From Sporothrix humicola (taxonomy: Eukaryota > Ascomycota > Sordariomycetes > Ophiostomatales > Ophiostomataceae): a stretch of 64,000 bases of DNA. Location of the stretch: assembly GCA_021396245.1 (NCBI GenBank), contig WNYE01000016.1, positions 372,001-436,000 of the forward strand. The letters are read 5' to 3'. Both the position numbers and the translations under genes were made by a program. The notes under the pieces were generated by a model. That model saw nothing but the letters and a program-made list of their open reading frames with translations. It did no database searches and was not told the DNA's origin. This document shows positions 9,325-20,776 of this stretch, piece after piece; within the stretch, counting starts at the first letter, position 1; each line of letters begins with the position of its first letter.

Positions 9325-12123
9325 GAGATGGGATATGAGAAATTGAAGAGATGAACGGTTTTGGGCTGTGGATTTTCATGTTTTAAAAGAGAGATGGGAG
9401 ATGGAAACTTTGTCCGGCAGTGAAGCCCGGCCAGGGCTCTGGGTCCACAGGATCGCGTTTTAGGGAAGGAGCAGCGCTGTGAAGACAGAACGGAAAGAGC
9501 AAGAACAGCAAAAAGCAAAAACTGTATCACGTCCCACAAAGCCCACAAATCCGCGCAAAAAAAGCAAAGAAAAACCAGACGCGTTTTGAGAGAGGAGAAG
9601 AGTTCGGATGGAAGATGTTTGGATTCCGCTCTGTGATCCTTCACCTTTGTTCCCCTGTGAGATGCATCTTTGTTTGTGCTCCGTATTATCATGGACGATG
9701 GAACGCCATCGCCTTCCAGCGCTCCTTCCGTTTGAATAGCGCATCGCCTGCCATTGTTCTGTTGCTCCTTCCACCAGACAGTGCGTGGCCGCTAGCTAGC
9801 TCTTTCCTTTCAGATGCACAGAAGCTAAGGTGTTTTTGCCCTGGCCTGGATCCGCCTGTGCTATTTTGGCTGCGTTTCTACCCCTGTCCGTCTCAAATGG
9901 ACCTTGCCTAATCGAGCTAGTACCCGTGCTGCAACAACGTCGACCCTTGCATTGGGGGCAGACTGCGAGACTGTTCAGCAGTGAGAGGAGAGGAGATCGT
10001 GTTTGTCTCTCTTTGTTGCTCTTGTCGCTCTCGTTCTCGTCGGCCAGGGGGACTTTCGTCTGTCCAGGCACTCCCGCACTCCTTTGCCCCATTGCCGTAA
10101 TTTTCTCCTTTTGGGCTGTCGCATCGCACTTGTTGTTCACCTGGGTCGCTCCTGCCTGTTGTTGATACTGTATCGTCTGTCCCGGCTGCCCGCTCCTTCT
10201 GTATCAGGCTCCTTCCGCCAAAACAAAACTCTATTCACCGTCACTATTGTTGTCTGTCTAGCGGCCTGCTCTTTCCCTATTCTCTTGTGCACCCCTTTTG
10301 GCAAGGTCTTTTACCTTCTTTTTCTGCATCTTCCTTTTTCTCCAATTTCTTTTCCACTTTCCACTTTCTTTCGCATGTGGAGGCGCATCTCGCTATTCAG
10401 CCATCGCCATTTCTTTTTCACTGCCGCCCGGTTTAATCCAATACATTCGTTTTTGGGTGGCCCTTTTCTGTTCTCTTCTTACGCTCTCTTCTTTCGTCGG
10501 CATCTTGTCCAGCAAATCTGCACGGCTCGCCCCTATTCCGCTTCTTTTCGGTTTTCGAGGTACCTTTTCTGCACCAACGAGAAATTGCATACCGGAATTC
10601 GAAATTGAAACTCTCTCGAGCTCCCGATTCGCGATTCGCTGCAAGCCCAGCCTTCACTTTCTTTTCGTTCGCTCTCACAATTTCATCGTCCTTTTTTTCT
10701 GCTGCCCACAGCCCACATTCCTTTTTCCAGTCCACATCCCGCTGCACAAACAATACAGAGAAGCAAGTCAAAAACGCAAAGCGAGCACATCCAGCCCACA
10801 AGCTGCAAGGAAAATCACTTTTCTGCACACCACATCCTGCAGCAAACCCACAGCCTGCAAGCCTGCAGCACGCCTACACGCCTTGCATTGACCTAGACGC
10901 ACACCAAGAAGCACGAGCACTGTACTCCTGTCCGGTACGACAAGGCCAGGAATAACAACAAAACGTCAACAAGCATCTTGTAAACTCACAAACAAACACA
11001 CAAGAAAACCCATTCAATCCAATATCTCGTGAGTTCATCGATCTTCACACCCTCCGCCCCTCTTATCTATCCGCTATTCCAAGTACACACCCTCTCTCTT
11101 TCTTCCCGTCCCCCAAGCCCCAAAAGCCCCAAGATCCCAAGAGGCGAGCGAAGTGGACAGCCGCCTGTCCCGTCTTTGACGCCGTCATTGCCTCCACACC
11201 CACCTGTTTTTTTTGCTTCTTTTTCGAGCTCAACGGTGTGAGCTGGTCCTTTTTTGCGGCCCCATTTTGCTTGGGCTCGGTTTTGGGCTCGTCTTTCGTT
11301 GCCAGTGGCCGCTTATTTCTCTCAATTTGGTCTGAACTGGTCTGAATTGGCCTGGCCCGGGCCTGGTCTGCACTGTGGCCCTGCTCTCCTCCTGCGACCT
11401 ATTGCTAACTCGCCAATTTCTTTTTCTACTACCCTGTACCCCCCTGGTCGGCTCCTCTTCCCTCTCACTCTCCTCTGTTTCTCCCCTTTCCACTCTCACC
11501 TTTCATTTTCCCTCTCATCTCCTTCTGCCTCCTGATTTTCCTCTTTCTTTCTGTTTCTGTATTCCTTTTGGATTTCTCGCGACAAACGCCAAAGGTCTCA
11601 CCGGCGTCGACAACAAAATCACTGACTTCGATTCAAAGTTGTTCAGTCCCGATTTCCACTCCTTTTCACTTCTTCGCCAATTTTTGCCGTCTACCGCCGC
11701 CAGCCAGCTCCCAACGACCCGCGCAGTGTACCTGGTACCTGAATCCGTGACCAATTGGATCCGGACCAACAGACAAAAAGAAGGAAGCAAGACAGCAACA
11801 GCCAACGACTTTTCGAGCCCGACGCGTCGACGACTCAAACGGCACAGCCAGCAGGACGAACATACAAGGAATTTCTCGCCAATTCATGTAATTATGTCGA
11901 CATTTGCGCAGTAAAGCCTCTCATCCTTTTCGCCTGGATTTCTTCGACTCGCGCCCTCTTTTTCGCTCATCCATTCCTCGGAAGACGGGACTGGCCATTT
12001 GAACACACCGGAAACCAGATTCGCGAGCCTCGACGACGGTCGAGAGCTTTCCGACAAGCTTCACACGAGCTTGCGACAATTCAAGCACATTCATTAATCT
12101 CGTAATCGACTCAATCAGCCATC

Positions 12124-13961
12124 ATGTCGGACTGTTTCTCATTGCAGGGCTCAATACGGTGCCCGGCTTTCCAGTCGGCATCTATTTCACCATCAGCGGC
12201 CAGCGGTCAATAGTGCGTCTTCTCCTTCGTGCTCTCGGGCTGTTTTGATCGATGCCTTTTCCCAAGAGCAATTGCTAACTCTTTGTAGTGACTTTTTGAA
12301 GTTTGTCTCCGATCTGTCGACATTTGACTCACAGCTCGGTTCATACATCCAGACAACGTTTATCCAAGAACAGTAAGGCTCCCCTCTTCGATCTCATCTC
12401 TCATTCCTCTCTCTTCCAATTGTAGTAGCTAACTCTTTAAATCAGATTCCAAGCCCGCATAGGATGCCAGGGCATTAATCTTGCGAACACGAGCGAAATC
12501 TACCCTCGCTACCTGACCAGCACCATCTGCAGTGCCATCGTGCAGTCTTCGATTTCAACATGCAGCCTATCGTCCGCCAACTCCCGTCCACTTTGTGCCG
12601 ACACATGCGCCCAATTTGCCGAGAGTGAGCTGTACATTGTCGATGACAGCGCCCTCTGCGCCAACGCGAGTTCAGATGCCATCAAGTTGATAAGATCCGA
12701 CTTTGTCACCTGTTCCTCGCCGGACAGTGCTCTGTCCAGCGAGTGCGTTGCGGGCAGCAGCAACGAGCCCGACAACTGCGGCTACGGCAACAGCACCATT
12801 GGCCTGTGCTCGTACTGCTCATCTGGCGGCATCAACTCGACCGATACCTGCTGCTACAACTCCAATGCCGAGAGCCGTTGTGTCGGTGTTGTTCTGCCGA
12901 CGATAACATCAACCATGACATTCACCACAACACCCTCGCCAACGGCTCCCGCCACTTCTTCCGCTGCCGCCGACCCTGAGCACCACGGCTTGTCTGGTGG
13001 TGCCATTGCTGGTATCGTGATTGGTTCCCTTGCCGGTGTTGCTCTGCTGGCCGGTCTTATTTTCCTTGCCATTGTGGCTCTCCGCCGGAGACGCACTGGC
13101 AGCCAAAACGGCAGCATTTTCAACCAGCCGTCCCCAGCTCGCAAGGGTCTTCCGTCCATGTCTCACTCGCACCAGGCACTGCCCTCTTCTCACGGTAACC
13201 AGCCTTTCGAGGTTCTTCCCGGTGGACGTATTGCACGTATGTCTGCGCTGGAAGGCCCTGGTGGCGATGCTGGTGACTCCCCGAGCCCGCCCGGTCGGGG
13301 TGCCTCTGCTGGCGCTGGTGCTGTTGCTGGTGCAGTTGCCGGCTACGCTGTTGGTAGACGCCGTGGCGACGATCACTCTTCCTCTGACGGCTACAACGAC
13401 AGTCCCGACTCTGAGAACCGCACCGGCATTCTGCGGCCACCACCGACTACCATGCGCCGTAACGGTTCTCTTTCGAGCGGTTCCGTTCTGGCTGGTGAGG
13501 ATCCGCAGTCGCCTTCGAGCGCTGGCATGTCTTCGCCACAGGCCATTACGAGCCAGCAGTCCGAGCAGCTGCCCTTCTTTAAGGACTACTACTCGCAGGA
13601 CGACATCCACCCCGGCGATCGCGTGGCCGTTCTCTGGGCTTACCAGCCGCGTGCTGCTGACGAGTTTACCCTGGAGCGTGGTGACATGCTCAAGGTCGTT
13701 GGCATCTGGGATGACGGTTGGGCAACTGGCGTGATGATGGACGAGCGTGCCGATGAGTGGGAGGCTCGGCGGCAGGCACAGCGGGACAGCGGCGTTTCTA
13801 ACACATCTGGTCGCGGCCGTGATATCTCACCAGCAGTCAGCGGTGAGATCAAGGCGTTCCCGCTTGTCTGTGTCTGCCTGCCAGAGCACTGGCGCAAGAC
13901 GATTGAGGGTGACAGCTCGACGGAGACTGCATCGAGTGCCCACCCGATGCACGGATTATAA
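12124..13961 (+). CDS. Single-pass membrane protein with Cys-rich ectodomain and C-terminal SH3 domain
   Basis: Three exons, 12124-12212, 12289-12372 and 12446-13961, giving 562 residues. Both introns (76 and 73 nt) have GCTAAC branch points and TAG/CAG acceptors. Residues 1 to about 215 form a Cys-rich region (DCFSLQGSIRCPAF, LCADTCAQFAESE, NCGYGNSTIGLCSYC, DTCCYNSNAESRC) that looks extracellular. A Ser/Thr-rich linker leads to a transmembrane helix at about 242-269, followed by the stop-transfer RRRR. The cytoplasmic part is disordered and Ser/Pro/Gly-rich. It ends in an SH3 domain from about residue 450 (VAVLWAYQPRAADEFTLERG, GIWDDGWATGVM, then FPLVCVCLPEHW after a roughly 40-residue insert). 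The layout resembles Fus1-like and related fungal surface proteins. A role in cell-surface signalling or polarity is inference. The ATG at 12124 is preceded in frame by a TAA, and no classical signal peptide is visible. Confidence 0.88.
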
Positions 13962-15526
13962 TCGACTTCTCGACTAATCGAATTCGAATTTCACGCCTGC
14001 ATTTCTCTTTCGCATCCTGATTAATGTCTTATGAAACGACGTCCCCCCAGCCCATCATAATCATAAATACCAGCACTGGAGTTTGGCGCATTTCGCCCTG
14101 CACACCACATCCATCAACCATCAACCACCCATCGCCCATTACACCGTCTACTCTTACCAACCGACTACCTATTGTTTCTTTTGTCTTTATTTGCAACCAA
14201 CTCATTGGACATGTCCAGGAGATCCTCATACTCTGGAAGGCCTTGCCCAACCTATCCGACCACACACTCGGGCACTTTACACTCGTCTTCAGCATCTATT
14301 TTCCTATTCTCTACGCAGCGCTTTGTTCCGATTTTGATCTCATTTTGATTTCCGATTTTCGCTTCACGACTCTCCTTTCGACATTTGGCCTCCTTTTTTC
14401 TTCCTTCGAATTTTTGGCCGACCGGCTACGGCGCATAGACACGACCCGTTGCTATTTTGCTACTTACTCTCCTTGATACTCCAACTACCCCAACTACATT
14501 CGCTTCATCTTTTTGTCTTTTACATTCCATTCTCAACTCCATCTCCATCCCACGCTACGATACCAGCATAATGTCTCGGCACCCGCCTTTTCGACGACCT
14601 TAATTCTTGGAGAGTGTGACCGCCAGAATATACTGGGAAGACCACTCTCCTTGACCGGCCGCTTTGATACCTATTTCGTTTCGCTTTTCGAATCCAATCT
14701 TTCCCACACGATACCCAATCCCCGAAAGCAAGGACAGCAAAACAAGGACGCGTGGTGTTTTCTTTGGGGCGGATGTTTTTACTATTTTTTGTCCTCTTTT
14801 CTTTGACTCACTTTGCTGTCCATCCTATGAAGGATCACAGTCACCATGTAATTTTCTTATTTTGTCAACCATTTTCTATTTGTTATCATTGCCCGATTTA
14901 TCAGGACTGGAGGAGGTAGGAGCATTAGAGGGTAGAGGAAGAGGGCAGCTGAGTGTACAACATCGTCGTCAACGGGATGGCTTTGATGAATCCTGGAAAC
15001 GATACAGCTGACCCTCGTAAAAGTAGCTTTAAGAAAATTATATTCGTTATATCTGTTTTTGTTCTTGAAGGTGATTTTATGTGATGCTTTCTCCCAATTT
15101 ACGATGTAAACAATGTCACGTGCAACACGTGGTCTTATCTTATCGCGCCCACTGACTAGCGCCCGTTGTGGTGGCGGGCACCTGCCTCAAGCTCCTGCTC
15201 CTGCCTGCTGTAATTGTCACGGACCACAGTGGATCCGCCCCCCAAAGACGTCAGGCAGCTCCTCGAACTTGACCTCCATCTCCAAGCTTCGGATCGACGA
15301 CATTTCCCTTTCCAGCAACAAGACATCTTCAACGACGTCATTTCGAACGATACGGCCCTTCATCTACAACCACACTTACATCCGCACCGATACCGACAAT
15401 CCCGCCCTCGCCGTCGACGCTTCCCTGCGATGATTCCCCGACCGACCTCCTCGAGATAGAGCCGCGAGCTCCATCCTCTTCCTCCTCTCCTTTATCACAA
15501 AATAACATCACCACCTTCCAGCCACC
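13962..15526. other. Intergenic: 3' UTR of the SH3 gene and promoter/leader of VPS15
   Basis: About 1.6 kb with no recognisable gene. Frames at 14024-14476 and 15113-15433 are low-complexity and unconvincing. The plus strand is pyrimidine-rich over 14480-14560 and 15440-15520, immediately before the VPS15 start, which sits in the context GCCACCATGG. Confidence 0.5.
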
Positions 15527-18500
15527 ATGGGCCAAGGCTACTCCATGATGACGCCGTCGGCGGGGTCGGCGGGCATCGACGTCCCCGAGCTCGGCGACCT
15601 GGTGTACGAGCGCTCGATTGGCAACGCGCGCTTCATGAAGAGCGTCCGCGCCCGGCACCACGACGGCGTCGTCCTTGTCAAGGTGCTCGTCAAACCATAC
15701 ACGCCGATGAGTCTAGGGGTGTACCGCGACCGCCTTGTCCGCGAGCGCAAGATCTTGTCAGAAGTGCCCAACGCGCTCGCCTACCAGCGCATCGTCGAGA
15801 CCGACACCAACGGGTTCCTGGTGCGCCAGTTCCTGTACAACTCCTTGTACGACCGCATGAGCACGCGCCCGTTCCTCGAGGATATCGAGAAGAAGTGGCT
15901 CGCCTTTCAACTGCTGTGCGCATTGCGTGACTGCCACGCGAGGGATGTCTACCACGGCGACATTAAGACGGAAAACGTGCTCGTCACGTCCTGGAACTGG
16001 CTGTACCTGACCGACTTTTCGTCGGCCTTCAAGCCCGTCCTCCTTCCCGACGACAACCCCGCGGACTTTTCCTACTTTTTCGACACGTCGGGCCGGCGGA
16101 CATGTTACCTAGCACCCGAGCGGTTTGTGCCGTCGGCCACAGCAACAGCCGCAGCGGCGGCCGGCGATGACGACGACGATGGTCCAGAGCTGGACTTGGA
16201 CGACGATGAAGATACACAGCCGGGTGGGCAGTCGAAAAGACCACACACAGGCGGGCCCGGCAGCCGCACACCACCGAACCGCATCACCTGGGCCATGGAC
16301 GTCTTCTCGGCCGGCTGCGTCATTGCCGAGCTCGTGCTGGAAGCGCCCATTTTCAGTCTGAGCCAGCTCTTCCGGTACCGCCGCGGTGAGTACGACCCCT
16401 CTACCACGCACTTGTCGCGCATCCCCGACCGTGACCTCGCCGACATGATCGCGCACATGATCCAGCTGGACCCGCAAAAACGGTACGCGGCGGCCGAGTA
16501 CCTCGAGTTCTACCGCGGCAAGGTGTTCCCAGACTACTTTTATTCCTTTTTGCACCAGTACATGGAGGTCATTACGGACCCTGTAGCGGTGCACTACTCG
16601 AATCTGGCGTCAGCCTCTGCATTAGGCTCGGGACCGTCGGCGTCTGGCGCATCGCGCAACATGGGCGAGGCCGACGAGCGGATCGACCGGGTGTTTTACG
16701 ACTTTGACAAGATTTCCTATTTTTTGGGGTTCCAAGACGGGGAGGCGACAGAAAAAGACAAGCCAGAGAAAGATGGGGACAAACTCGTCGACAGCGCCAT
16801 TGAACGGTTGCCTCCCCCACCTCGACTCGGCCTCGGACTGTTCCCTGTCCGGCTCAGCATCCCAACCAAAGAACATAGTGTGCGCGCCGGCGCTCAACCG
16901 ACAGCCGACAACGGCGCCCTCATCTTTTTGACGCTGATCGTGGCGTCGATCCGCAACACGGCGCGCGCGGCCTCCAAAATCCGGGCGTGCGATGTCCTGC
17001 TGGCCTTTTCCGAGCGGCTGACGGACGAGGCCAAGCTCGACCGTGTCTTGCCGTACCTGATGGCCCTGCTCAACGACAAGGCGGAGATGGTCGTTGTGGC
17101 GGCGGTGCGGTCGATTACACAGCTGCTGGCGCTTGTGCGCACCGTCAGCCCCGTCAATGCCCATGTGTTTTTGGAGTACATTCTGCCGCGCATGCAGGCG
17201 GCCCTGCTGGGATCGACGTCTGCGTCGGCATCCTCGAGTGGCCGCGAGGCGAGTCCCGTTGTGCGGGCGACCTACGCTGCGTGTCTCGGCACTCTGGCGA
17301 CGACGGCCAACCGGTTCCTGGAGATGGCAGCGCGCGTCGACCGCATGGTGGGCACCGACGGCGATGCCGATCTGGAAGACCCCAAGGCAGTTGCAGTCGC
17401 CCCCGACATTGTCGACAATGACCTGTTTGACTCGGCCCAGCGCGAGCTGGTCGACCTTTTTGAGCTACATACCAAAGCACTGATTGAAGACGCTGACCCC
17501 TATGTGCGGCGCGCCTTCTTGACGTCTGTGCCGGACCTGTGCCTGTTCTTTGGCGCCGCCGACGCCAACGACATTATCGTTACTCATTTAAATACCTACC
17601 TCAATGACCGCGACTGGATGCTCAAGTGCGCCTTCTTCGACACGATCGTCGGCGTCGCCACGTTCTTGGGGAGTGTCTCGCTCGAGGAGTTTATCCTGCC
17701 GCTCATGATCCAGGCGCTGACCGACCCGGAAGAACACGTCGTGCAGGCCGTGCTGCAGTCGCTCGCCGAGCTGGCCGACGTCGGTTTGTTCTCCAAGCAA
17801 ATGGTCTGGGAGCTCGTCGAGGTTGTCGCGCGCTTTGCCGTGCACCCGAACCTGTGGATCCGCGAGGCGGCCGCGCGCTTCCTGGCGGCGGCCACAAAAT
17901 ACTTGTCGCCTGCGCAGGTGCGCTGTCTATTTTTGCCCTTGGTGGCGCCCTACCTCAAGCCGCCAGCAATACTCCTACCCCCGACTGGTGGCTCCTCCGA
18001 ACTAGAACTGGAGCTGCTCGATCACCTGCAAAAACCACTGTCGCGCGCCGTCTTTGACCAGGCGCTCCTTTGGGCTATGAAGGCGGACCGTGGGGCGTTC
18101 TGGAAGCCCGTCCAAAAGTTGAGAGGCTTCCCCTTTGGCATGTCGGCGTCGTCGTCGTTCCCGTCGCCGGGGAAGGGGCAGAGTGCAACGGCCACGCCCA
18201 ACGGCGCCCGCCTGATCCCCCGCTCGCTGAGCAAGGTGGCGCGCAACGAAGAGGACGAGCAGTGGATCAACCGGCTGCGCAATTTCGGGCTGTTGGCCGA
18301 CGACGAGTTCAAGCTGCTGGCCCTGCGAGAATTCATCTGGCGGTTAAGTCGGCTGAAGATGCACGACCACCAGGAGTCGACCAACGATCCCAACTTGAAT
18401 AATATTGTCCCCCTCCGCAGTCTGGGCATCACGCCGCAGACAGTCCTGTTCGACGAAGAGCCGCAGAAGCAGACGCACCTGCCGGTGCCGCCGCCGCCCC

Positions 18501-20776
18501 ACACACAAAGCCTGGCGGCCGCCATGGACGCGAATGCGCCCCGCTCGATCGAGGACGCTCTGCACGACGCGTCCATGACGATTGATGACCCCGTATCGAA
18601 GCGCCGCCGGGCCGCCATGAACGTACACCGCAATCGACTGGGACACAGAGGCGGTGCGTCCCCTTCGCCGGCCGTCCGCGACGGCTACCTGACCTCCATG
18701 TCCTCGACGGGCAGCCGCAACAACAGCCGGAACAACAGCCCGAGAGGCGAGCGAGAAGTGGCTGGGTCGCCAGGAGACGACACAGCCTCGCTGCGGTCTT
18801 TGCAAGTAGCGCTGTCGCCGCCAGTTAGTGACGCGGCAGGCCCTACAGCAGGCACTGGCAGTGGAGGCACCTCGACACCCGCCTCGCTCCGCCACCGCCC
18901 CAGCGCCATCAGCTTGCTCAACCGCAAGGATAGTGCCGGCCTCGGCATCAGTCTCAAGAGCAAGGGTGCAGCGGCCGAGACGGCCACGACGGAAGCCAAT
19001 GCCTTCGGGCAGGTCGAGGGCCGGTCGGCCTTGACGGGTAGTGTGCCCTCACGCTCGCCCGTGCCGTCGGACGAGTCCAGCGAGCAGGGCGATCCTGTGT
19101 CGGGCACGTCGTCTGCTCTCGTTGGCTCGGGCGCTTCTAGGTACCGCGCCCACCACACGTATGCCGGCAACGACCCCAATGTCCTGCGGATGCTCGACGC
19201 CATGTTTGTCGACAATTACCCGCACGACGTGGCCGAGTTCAGTCCCATGGTGACGCCCATTGCCAGAAAACGGCAGGCCCAATCCTCCCCGACGACGACT
19301 GATAAAAAGAGGGGTAGCGCTCCCGAGGTGTGGCGTCCTGCCGGCCAGATGGTGGCCACGTTCTCGGAGCACACGGGCGCCATCAACCGCGTCGTCGTGT
19401 CGCCCGACCATGCCTTTTTCCTGACGGGCGGCGACGACGGGACCGTGCGCGTCTGGGACACGCAGCGCCTCGAGCGCAACATTGCCCACCGCTCGCGGCA
19501 GGTGCACCGCCATGCCCCGGGCGCGCGCGTGCTCGCCCTCTGTTTCATCGAAAACACCCACTGTTTTATTAGCTGTGCCAGCGACGGCAGCGTCCACGTC
19601 GTCAAGGTCGAGTACTCCGTCCCGCCCGGCGCCGCCGGCGCCGGCATGCCCCGCTATAGCCGGCTGCGCTTGCTGCGCGAGTACCAGCTGCCGCGCGACG
19701 AGTGGGCCGTCTGGTGCGACCACTTTAAGCAGGAGGCGTCGTCTGTGCTCGTCCTGGCCACCAATCGGTCGCGCATCCTGGGGATTGACCTGAGGACCAT
19801 GACCCTGCTGTTTGCCCTCGCCAACCCCGTCCACCACGGCACGCCCACCTGCTTTGTCGTCGACCGCAAGCGCAACTGGCTGGTGGTGGCGACGTCGCAC
19901 GGCGTCCTGGACCTGTGGGACCTGCGGTTCAAGATGAGGCTCAGGGGGTGGGGAATCCAGGGCGGTGGAGGAAGTAGCGGCGGCGGCGGCACCTCCCCCA
20001 TCTACCGGCTGGCCATCCACCCTAGCAAGGGCCGCGGAAAGTGGCTGTGCGTCGCCGGCGGCACGTCCCAGGGTGGCGAAGTGACCGTCTGGGACCTGGA
20101 AAAGACCTTGTGTCGAGAAGTCTACCGGACAGGCGCCGCCGCCGCCGCCTCCGGGACAACGCCCACGAAAACAACCTACGAGCCCTGGGACGTCGACGAG
20201 GACCGCCCCGAGGGCATGCTCGGCCGGTTTGCCACCAGCATCGACCAGGCCGGTGCAGCCTCTTCTACTCCTGCCGCGACAGGCGACAAGGGCGTCCGCG
20301 CCATGGTGGTCGGCTCCTCGCCCGTCGACGAGCAGCGCGACGTCCGTCACGCGTTTATCGTCACCGGTGGCAGCGACAAGAAGCTGCGGTTCTGGGATCT
20401 GGCGAGGATCGAAAACTCGACCGTCTACAGCGGCCAGGACGACCCCGTCGCGGTGGCCAGCAACACGTCTTCGGCAAAGTCGACGTTCTCCGCCGCCCAG
20501 GTCACAACCGCCATGGCCGTCAATACAGAGCGGCCGCCGAGAGCCGGGGGCGTGGCCATGACGCCGAGCAACTCCAGCAAGGGCGGACGTGCTGGGACCA
20601 GCGCCGCCGGCGCAGAGACGACCCCCCGCCCGTCACGCTCGACCGTCATTGCCGCCCAGCAGCAGCAGCTCCTGCGCAGCCACCTGGACGCCGTCACCGA
20701 CGTGGCCCTGCTCGAGAGCCCGTATACGGCCACCGTCTCAGTTGACCGCATGGGCGTAATCTTTGTCTTCTCATAG
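15527..20776 (+). CDS. VPS15: Vps15-type serine/threonine protein kinase, PI3-kinase regulatory subunit
   Basis: Intronless, 1749 residues. Vps15 anchors and activates the class III phosphatidylinositol 3-kinase Vps34 on endosomal and autophagic membranes. The N-terminal MGQGYS is the myristoylation signal expected of the family. A kinase domain follows at about 25-330: HGDIKTEN at 143-150 in place of HRDxxxxN, TDFS at 162-165 in place of DFG, LAPERF, then MDVFSAGCVIAEL. An acidic insert (GDDDDDGPELDLDDDED) lies between the last two motifs. About 450-880 is alpha-helical HEAT-repeat sequence (for example ALNDKAEMVVVAAVRSI-type units). About 890-1240 is disordered and Ser-rich. About 1260-1749 carries WD40 repeats (HTGAINRVVVSPDHAFFLTG, GTVRVWDT, KKLRFWDLARIE). 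This domain order is diagnostic. The start codon has an ideal Kozak context. The protein is longer than yeast Vps15 mainly through disordered linkers. Confidence 0.97.
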   Translation: MGQGYSMMTPSAGSAGIDVPELGDLVYERSIGNARFMKSVRARHHDGVVLVKVLVKPYTPMSLGVYRDRLVRERKILSEVPNALAYQRIVETDTNGFLVRQFLYNSLYDRMSTRPFLEDIEKKWLAFQLLCALRDCHARDVYHGDIKTENVLVTSWNWLYLTDFSSAFKPVLLPDDNPADFSYFFDTSGRRTCYLAPERFVPSATATAAAAAGDDDDDGPELDLDDDEDTQPGGQSKRPHTGGPGSRTPPNRITWAMDVFSAGCVIAELVLEAPIFSLSQLFRYRRGEYDPSTTHLSRIPDRDLADMIAHMIQLDPQKRYAAAEYLEFYRGKVFPDYFYSFLHQYMEVITDPVAVHYSNLASASALGSGPSASGASRNMGEADERIDRVFYDFDKISYFLGFQDGEATEKDKPEKDGDKLVDSAIERLPPPPRLGLGLFPVRLSIPTKEHSVRAGAQPTADNGALIFLTLIVASIRNTARAASKIRACDVLLAFSERLTDEAKLDRVLPYLMALLNDKAEMVVVAAVRSITQLLALVRTVSPVNAHVFLEYILPRMQAALLGSTSASASSSGREASPVVRATYAACLGTLATTANRFLEMAARVDRMVGTDGDADLEDPKAVAVAPDIVDNDLFDSAQRELVDLFELHTKALIEDADPYVRRAFLTSVPDLCLFFGAADANDIIVTHLNTYLNDRDWMLKCAFFDTIVGVATFLGSVSLEEFILPLMIQALTDPEEHVVQAVLQSLAELADVGLFSKQMVWELVEVVARFAVHPNLWIREAAARFLAAATKYLSPAQVRCLFLPLVAPYLKPPAILLPPTGGSSELELELLDHLQKPLSRAVFDQALLWAMKADRGAFWKPVQKLRGFPFGMSASSSFPSPGKGQSATATPNGARLIPRSLSKVARNEEDEQWINRLRNFGLLADDEFKLLALREFIWRLSRLKMHDHQESTNDPNLNNIVPLRSLGITPQTVLFDEEPQKQTHLPVPPPPHTQSLAAAMDANAPRSIEDALHDASMTIDDPVSKRRRAAMNVHRNRLGHRGGASPSPAVRDGYLTSMSSTGSRNNSRNNSPRGEREVAGSPGDDTASLRSLQVALSPPVSDAAGPTAGTGSGGTSTPASLRHRPSAISLLNRKDSAGLGISLKSKGAAAETATTEANAFGQVEGRSALTGSVPSRSPVPSDESSEQGDPVSGTSSALVGSGASRYRAHHTYAGNDPNVLRMLDAMFVDNYPHDVAEFSPMVTPIARKRQAQSSPTTTDKKRGSAPEVWRPAGQMVATFSEHTGAINRVVVSPDHAFFLTGGDDGTVRVWDTQRLERNIAHRSRQVHRHAPGARVLALCFIENTHCFISCASDGSVHVVKVEYSVPPGAAGAGMPRYSRLRLLREYQLPRDEWAVWCDHFKQEASSVLVLATNRSRILGIDLRTMTLLFALANPVHHGTPTCFVVDRKRNWLVVATSHGVLDLWDLRFKMRLRGWGIQGGGGSSGGGGTSPIYRLAIHPSKGRGKWLCVAGGTSQGGEVTVWDLEKTLCREVYRTGAAAAASGTTPTKTTYEPWDVDEDRPEGMLGRFATSIDQAGAASSTPAATGDKGVRAMVVGSSPVDEQRDVRHAFIVTGGSDKKLRFWDLARIENSTVYSGQDDPVAVASNTSSAKSTFSAAQVTTAMAVNTERPPRAGGVAMTPSNSSKGGRAGTSAAGAETTPRPSRSTVIAAQQQQLLRSHLDAVTDVALLESPYTATVSVDRMGVIFVFS

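Larger units (their letters stand above)
4726..12123. other. Long gene-free stretch; right part is a pyrimidine-rich leader
   Basis: About 7.4 kb in which I find no recognisable protein, RNA gene or mobile element. Open frames up to 238 codons exist (for example 4770-5435 minus and 8482-9198 plus). They lack motifs, consistent codon bias and plausible splice continuation, so I treat them as chance. Short imperfect tandems occur at 7816-7850 (about 11-mer GATACCTTG units) and 9295-9324 (9-mer GTGTGGGCA units). From about 10000 to 12120 the plus strand is strongly C+T-rich, which in filamentous fungi is typical of promoters and leaders, so much of this is probably the regulatory region and 5' UTR of the gene at 12124. 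Confidence 0.45.

Noticed and set aside
19049..20350. 433-codon open frame antisense to the VPS15 WD40 region
   Set aside because: Shadow frame of a GC-rich exon, no recognisable motif.
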